Below are positions 57,849 to 64,000 of a stretch of 64,000 nt of DNA, piece after piece. How positions within the stretch are numbered: position 1 is the stretch's first letter; each line of letters begins with the position of its first letter. Position numbers and translations under genes: made by a program. Where the stretch lies: contig NC_079491.1 in NCBI RefSeq assembly GCF_020520425.1, positions 36,487,027 through 36,551,026 on the forward strand. Direction: 5' to 3'. The DNA comes from Spinacia oleracea (taxonomy: Eukaryota > Streptophyta > Magnoliopsida > Caryophyllales > Amaranthaceae). The notes under the pieces are model-generated. The model did no database searches. It saw only the letters and a program-made list of their open reading frames with translations, and had not been told where the DNA came from.

Positions 57849-58125
57849 TACACAGGATGCTAATGACAAAGCTATAAGAGAAATCTCTCCATCTCAAGTT
57901 TTCAACAATGATAAAGATGTGTCGAGCCGCTCGTAGATGAGCACGTGACATTGGTAGTCCACCTATACTTCTGCAGTTATATATGCTCATGGGAGCATAT
58001 TCACATTGGTCGTCCGAGGATTTCGAGAGTTCGCGATCCTCCACTTCACAACCCTGAGCATCCTATTGAGGACGACGGTCCATCTATTCTTGGTACTCAA
58101 CATCAACGTGGAGTGGACCCTTAGC
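57849..58125 (+). pseudogene. Continuation of the MULE-like pseudogene after element D
   Basis: The first 80 bp carry on the acidic reading frame broken at 55767 (ANDKAIREISPSQVFNNDKD), then a stop follows. A second frame at about 57975-58118 reads IGRPRISRVRDPPLHN and ends before GCAG/GTAACT, which could be a splice donor. I do not recognise the second part. Confidence 0.45.
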
Positions 58126-58379
58126 ATGCAGGTAACTAATTTGTTTAACTATTCATTGTTACTTCGACAAATCAATTAATTTGTTTTCATTTGATTGTTT
58201 TATTAACACTTTACTTTACTTGTTTTTGTTAGTTGGCTTAGGGTTCACTTTTCATGTGGCCATATAACTAGTGGACTCCCTTACTACAAGGATGCACTTG
58301 ACCATCAAAAAGAGACACATGTATTAAATATCTCACCTTACTAATTACTCAAAGGCTTCGTTTGTTTATTAGTCTAGCA

Positions 58380-58645
58380 ATTCAACTTAGGTCATGTTAG
58401 ATGTCCTTTAATATGGTCAACATAGGTGAAGTTAGGTCAATTTGGTCAACTAAGATCAATATAGGCAAACCTAGGCCAACTTAGGTCAATTAAGCACCCT
58501 CAACTCATTTAAGTCAACTAATGTCAATATGAGCCAGCTCGATTCAATTTAGGTCAACTTAGGTGAGGTTTGGTCAACTTAGGTCAATTTAAATAAATTT
58601 GACCTCGTCCGTTTCAAGTTAGGTCAATTTAGGTCAACTTTGTCC
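58380..58645. repeat. Degenerate AGGTCAACTT/AGGTCAATTT array
   Basis: The 10-12-bp word (T/A)AGGTCAA(C/T)TT occurs about 15 times, with variants such as ATGTCAATAT. No ORF. Confidence 0.65.
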
Positions 58646-58724
58646 CACATTAGTTTTTTACACTTCTATTTTAGGAAAGACCTCCACAATTATTGTAACA
58701 CCTCTCTCTTTCCACTACCAAAAA

Positions 58725-59144
58725 GTAGGGGTGAACATGGGTCAGGTACCCCTAATAGCATTATCGGATCGGGTAACTGATAACCAATAGTGCTAAAATT
58801 GATATCCATGAATCGAGCCGTTAAGTTCTAGTACTCGTACTTCGGGTACCAAAAACTTCGGATTGGATACCGGGTACCCGTTATAATATCCAATCGGAAA
58901 AAATTAGAATTCATAACTAGATTATTGTAATATCATTCAACACTAAATACCAACATCAGCACATGATTTTGACTATATTACTAATGAAATTATAATTTAC
59001 TCAAATTATACATTGATTATTAACATTTTTATCTCCGCAACCATATCAAATACCCAAATTTCGGATGGGGTACCCAGTTTTTTGGATCGGATACCAATTA
59101 GGGTTTTGGATTTTTGGTTTTACTGATAGTTTTGCTCAACCCTA
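58725..59144. mobile_element. hAT-like MITE
   Basis: 420 bp with a perfect 8-bp direct repeat ACCAAAAA at 58717-58724 and 59145-59152. The ends AGGGGTGAACA and TGCTCAACCCT are inverted repeats with mismatches. Inside are repeated GGATCGGGTA and GGGTACCC words. No ORF. Confidence 0.65.
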
Positions 59145-59159
59145 CCAAAAATTAAAGGC

Positions 59160-59312
59160 CCACCCCCTCTCACATTCAAGTTAAAATAATACCGTCACTA
59201 TCTCATTGTACATCTACTTTTTCATTACATTAATATTTGATAACCAAAAAACAAGTAATCTTGTAAAACTTTGTGTCATTATAAGTGTAAACTAATTTGG
59301 GACGGAGGGTGT
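59160..59312. mobile_element. Stowaway MITE remnant (right end)
   Basis: Ends CTAATTTGGGACGGAGGGTG, a Stowaway-type terminus. The left end is decayed and its position is approximate. Confidence 0.45.
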
Positions 59313-59749
59313 AGAAAGTTTTAATTTCAATAAGCGTACTCTACATTAGGTTAAACAACCTAAAAAGTTCAAGTAGTTAGATTGGATTCTTGTTTTACAT
59401 ATTATTTCTCTAAATTCTTGCGGTTTAGAAAATATTCCACTCACTACTTATCTATTCATAAATCAGAATTTTCATTACTCCTATAAAACGTGACAACTTG
59501 TTTTTAATTATAAGCAATGTATTATGTCGTTTGAAAGTAGAGAATATGAGCATACACCTTCTGATTGATTTTTCGAACCAAAATATAATAATTATCAATC
59601 ATATGTTTGGTTGTTACATTCTTGATTTTATATTTAGTAATAAAGTCCAAGATATTATTTTATTTTAATTATTTATATTAAAAAAGAGGTGAATTATAAA
59701 ATGGCATTTGTCATCACCACATTTATTTCCTCTCTTTTAGTATAGCATA

Positions 59750-61989
59750 CTAGTATAGTACCCGTGCGAATCACGGTTTATAATCTAAATATAAATTTGT
59801 TTGAAATCTGGTAGAGAATTATCATCAATATAGAGTTTAAAGATATTCTCCAACAAAAAAATAATTTATGATGGATAAATTTGTTATTGTTCATTCGGTG
59901 TCTTACTTATTCAAACAATTAAAACAAATAAGAGTACATAGATAATATTATTTTCATTCTCATTCACCGCTTGGGTCAAGCATAAAGTTATCTCACATGC
60001 CCTTCACTTTGATAGTAATACCCACTTAATACTCTCATAGTCGCATGTCAACCGCATTACCCGATCACTTAACACATATCTAGAACATTTACTTTATTGA
60101 GTTATAGATGACTTTGAGGTGCGGCAGGACCATGCACACCCACACCCGCACCCGCCTATGTACATTTCGCATCTTCATCCCTCCATCCATGATATAAACA
60201 ATACTCACCCCTATGAACCCCCGTCTCGAGAGGTACAAAATAAAATACATCCTCTCTTCATCACCCCCCCTTCCCGTGTATCCACACCCACCCCTAGACT
60301 CGATTTTTTTCTTTCTGGTATTTTAAAACTCTATTATAGATCCTCTGAAAATTCGTTTGTCTGATTACAGTTATTGAATAAATAAACAAAATAGTATAAT
60401 ATGTAAGTTAATAGTACTTTTTAATACATTCATAATCAATCAGGTGGAGGATTAACGACTCGCTCAGGTCTAATCTAAAACCCATGATCGCCCCTTCACT
60501 CGCGACGAATACATTTTTTAACCGCATTATCAAATAAACTTTCCTCCATTGCCGCCCACGACAACGGAGGTAACAAAGCGACTGAAAATCACCCTCTTTG
60601 ATCAAAGAGGGCAATTTATTGGCTAAAAAGGGAGCAAGTAGTCGGCCTCTTAGATAAGATTTGTTGTACGTACATGGGGATCTCCCAAAAAGCCCGTCCC
60701 ACTAACAATATGACATCCCTATATTCGATAAATAATCAAATTTTCCTTTCAGCTAAATTTTAAATATATTGACATGAGTTTATTACGAAGTATAAAAATT
60801 AATTGTATTAGCTATAATATTGAAAAAAAAAGTGATATACATAATTAGGATTGGGTGTGTGTTCTCAAATCCTATCAATTCAAACTCGCCCCATCACCAA
60901 GGTGGGTACATGTTATCCTTATACGCATCAACCAAAAATCTCTTTTTGTTAGTCAACATTAGTCAATCATCTACTTTTAACTTTGTCGTAAGACCAATTT
61001 AAAACCCAAACTCGCTCCATCATCAAGTGTGATTCACCATTTACATATATAAATTTTATTTTGCACGAAATTTTAAAGTGATATTGCTATAATTTACATT
61101 AATATATAAAAAGTATTTTTTTTATTGCAAAAATATTAATAATACGGAAACTTAATCATCTAGATCTTATGACTTTGGACATAGTTAATTACGATTTATT
61201 AGTCAAAATTTCAATCAACATGCTCTTAAGACTTCAATAATATGAGCAAATAAACTATTATCCGTGTTTCATATAATTATATTACGATAATGAGAATGTG
61301 GAAAAAGTTAATTTTGATATTTAAGATTAAGTATAGGGTTCTTACTAAAGAAAGTATATGGCTATGGGGCTCATTTTGTTATATTAGTTAACAAATGGCC
61401 TATAAAATGTTTGAGACAACCTTGTTAAATACATTAAACCAATACTTAACTTTTGTTATGCATATTTGTATTCATTATATAACACAAATTCTTAAAAGTG
61501 TATGATAGTATTGTAATTATATAATAGTTCAAGCTAAACTATTTTATGATTTTCTACACGACAACTTTTGTGTAAGACCGACAGAGTGTCTTACCGAAAA
61601 GATCACTTTGATTGATTAACGTACTAATCGATTTCATTGCTTAATTAATCGGTTCATTGCTTAACTAATTAGTCCCAGTGCTTAACTAATTGGTTTCAAT
61701 ATTTAACTAATTGATTCTAGTGCTTAACTAATTGATTTCATTGCTTAACTTATATGACACCAAGGTGGTCTTTTGTGTAAGACCGTCTTATATAAAATTT
61801 TGTATTTTCTATATCAAAGGAACGTTCGAAGGTATCCGTACTCAACATATGACACAATTTCTAAACAAAACTTGATAGTACTTACAATTAATAATTATTT
61901 ATGTTATAAGAGAGGCAAATCAGAAAACGACATTTGTCATCTCTACATCGATTTGCCTCTCTTTTAGTGTAGTACGGAGTATACATAGA
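59750..61989 (-). mobile_element. Helitron-like non-autonomous element H1
   Basis: The 3' end on the minus strand has the hairpin CCGTG-ATTCG-CACGG, then GTACTATACTAG and a following T, as expected for a Helitron inserted between A and T. The proposed 5' end is TCTATGTATACTCC at 61989 preceded by A, with the subterminal block ACTAAAAGAGAGGCAAAT. The same 5'-type block is repeated at about 59683-59745 and 63884-63950. A MULE-like MITE is nested inside at 61557-61802. No Rep/helicase coding is seen. The 3' end is well supported, the 5' end less so. Confidence 0.5.
61557..61802. mobile_element. MULE-like MITE carrying the TTAACTAATT minisatellite (copy 2)
   Basis: Termini with GTGTAAGACCGAC and its inverted partner AAGACCGTCTTA flank about eight GCTTAACTAATTGATT-type units. 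Flanks GATTTTCTA and TATTTTCTA match at 8 of 9 bases. Same family as 15342-15770 but shorter. Confidence 0.65.
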
Positions 61990-63744
61990 TCTATATCTAG
62001 TATTTAAAAACCCAAACCCTAACATCCATGTGTCTTCCTTCTAGAGTATTTTCCCTTCTATCCCACGTGTCAGTTTGTCACTCCTTAAACTACAGACATG
62101 CAATTGCTCCAAGCCACGTGTTTCATCCTTTTATAAACTATTTTGTTTTCCTGGTACCATTCTCAAATTCTTATGGCTCCTCTCTTCATCTTCTCCATTA
62201 TTATTCAATAAGTTCTCACATTCAAATGCCATGAATTCGTTTCTCTAACGCCAACCCTTCCCTTTCCATCTTTTAATTAGTTAATTATTAGAAAATTAAT
62301 TGGAGTTGTTAATTGATTCATCAATGGCGACAATCAATTTGAAACTGTTGGAGTGTGTAGAAGCTTTATCAGTCAATTAAATAAATCCATTAGAACAACG
62401 AGGCATTCTTTTCAAGCCACAATCAGGTACTTCTTCCCACTTGAGTTTTTTTCCTAATAGATTTGTAGTTAATTTTAAATCAGCTTTCAATCTTTCTTAT
62501 ATATCGACAATTGTTGGTACATAATTTCATAAATATTTGTGATTTACGATTACTGATATTTTTGGCATCAATGTTTATAATTACATTATTTCATATATCT
62601 GGGTAATAAAGAGTTCTTACTATGATATTTGTTAACAATTCACATGCATTGTCCTTCAAAAGCAGGTTGTCGATGGAAAGATGATGTTGGTTTCTGCTAG
62701 ATGTACTTTGGTTGAGCATCATGTAATACTTTAATTATATACTCCATTAATACCCACTACACCACACCCAATACGGAGTATTATTCATGTTCTATTTTAC
62801 TGTTAAATCATTTTACTGTTTGCATTTAACAGGTACTTTCAAGTGTTTTAACTTTCACATTCCAAATTTCAAGAACTTTTCAACAATTTTACATTCTAAT
62901 AACTGATTTTTTTGTGAGTTTTGTGACAGCAAAAATATAAATTCTTATCTAATTTTCAATCTTCGTTACATACTTTGTATAAAAATCGGGAAATATATTT
63001 TTTCATGTTTGAAGATTTTGGGAAGTTCTTGATTTAATAACGAAATATAATACTCCAACAACTTGCCTGGTATATATATTTAGTGAATATATTTTGAGTT
63101 GGATCTGTTGAGAATATTGTTTGTACATAATAGCTCCATTGAGCAATCAAGTATTAGAGGGTGTACGGGAGAGGAAGGACAAACAACTACTCCGTAGAAT
63201 AATTAGAGTTATGGCTCTCCGTCAACCAAAGAAGTACATACGTGTATACAACTACGACGAATTGTCAACGGAAAAAAAAGCCTACCACGTAAGAGGGAGC
63301 AAACAACCACAATCGGTTACCCCGTTTGTCGTAACTTAATTCTTCCATGTCGAAGTGTTTATTCACTTTAATTTATCCACATACTTTGGATGTTTTTAAA
63401 AGTTGTTTCACTGTTCTATGGTTCAAATGGCTAAATGTATTTTGGTGGCCGGATTTATACTTGAGTAGTAGGTTAACTTTTACTTATAGGAAAAACTTTC
63501 GATCTATGTTTATAAAAATATATATGAAATTTGATTGATAATATAGCATTGTACTTGATTGGGTTTGACTATCATCTTTTCGAGAATTAGTTCTTATATT
63601 TTTTTTGGGTTTGATATTTGATAAAGTGTAAGAAAGATGACCATCATATTAAGAATACAGAGTATAAAACAACATGTCAACGAAAAATAGTTCAATTAAT
63701 TAGCCCTATAATCAACTCGTTCGTAGAACGGGCCAATGACCTAG
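61990..63744 (+). mobile_element. Possible Helitron H2 with captured or degenerate coding pieces
   Basis: The 3' end is strong: the hairpin GTTCGTAGAAC, then GGGCCAATGACCTAG followed by T. The proposed 5' end, TCTATATCTAGTATTTAAAA at 61990, is preceded by A and abuts the 5' end of H1. Inside, a 5' UTR-like CT-rich stretch leads to MATINLKLLECVEALSVN then a stop (62324-62380), and a 60-codon basic ORF ends at 63339 (RRIIRVMALRQPKKYIRVYN). Neither piece is recognised. They may be fragments of host genes. Confidence 0.4.
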
Positions 63745-64000
63745 TTTAAATTAAGAAATTGATATGAGTAAATAAGTAATTCCTAGTATAATCAATTATT
63801 ACGATAAGTAATTAGAATATTTTGGGTAAAACATATACAAAGTATATTAATTACTTTATCATTGGTTAGTTACCAATATTATAAAAGAGGAAAATTAGAG
63901 CGGCATTTGTTCAGCTCCACATCAATTTGCATCTCTTTTAGTATAGTACTCCATATATATGTTTGTTAAAAACTAAAATAAGCCAATTGTTTAGCCTAAA
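63745..64000. other. AT-rich sequence with a third Helitron-type 5' block
   Basis: At 63884-63950 the block AAAAGAGG...GGCATTTGTTCAGCTCCACATCAATTTGCATCTCTTTTAGTATAGTA recurs with changes. No gene is seen. Confidence 0.4.

Noticed and set aside
60119-60364. Histidine/proline-rich ORF (HPHPHPP...)
   Set aside because: A CAC/CCC-rich low-complexity stretch inside a probable Helitron; no conserved domain.

Overview
This is nuclear DNA of a flowering plant. It has long AT-rich intergenic and intronic sequence, GT-AG introns, a split eukaryotic gene, plant-type Ty3/gypsy LTR retrotransposons, Stowaway, hAT-like and MULE-like MITEs and Helitron-like ends. The style of the repeats suggests a Caryophyllales/Amaranthaceae genome (spinach, beet or quinoa type), but that is only a guess.

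Layout. (1) 1-15287: the 5' part of a minus-strand Ogre/Tat-type retrotransposon (gag-protease, leader, PBS, 5' LTR). Its LTR is split by a complete 9.9-kb minus-strand Ty3/gypsy element, 'A' (4296-14207, TSD GGACA). (2) 15288-20868: gene-poor sequence with two MULE-like MITEs and a long TGTTCA-rich degenerate array. (3) 20869-40400: one intact host gene, VPS33, on the minus strand. It has 22 coding exons that join without a phase error into 595 codons, plus a probable non-coding first exon. Its introns carry MITEs and a decayed L1 fragment. (4) 40401-58130: a landing site for LTR elements. A very young gag-only element 'B' (41575-51143, TSD ACAGC), a solo LTR 'C' of the same superfamily (51377-54475, TSD AAAAC) and an internally deleted element 'D' (55773-57843, TSD GAAGA) lie in series. 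C and D, and possibly B, interrupt a MULE transposase-like locus. (5) 58130-64000: short-repeat arrays, a hAT-like MITE and two Helitron-like elements that appear to lie head to head.

How the parts relate. A, B and C share LTR termini, internal LTR blocks and a 12-bp inverted repeat. A and B also share an extra acidic ORF before gag and a duplicated hairpin plus polypurine cassette before the 3' LTR. A has a broken pol and B has none, yet both have nearly identical LTR pairs and perfect TSDs. They were therefore probably moved recently by enzymes supplied in trans from a partner that is not in this window. B, with two intact ORFs and no pol, is the strongest candidate for an unusual system. 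The only host gene supported end to end is VPS33, the Sec1/Munc18 subunit of the HOPS/CORVET vacuolar tethering complexes.
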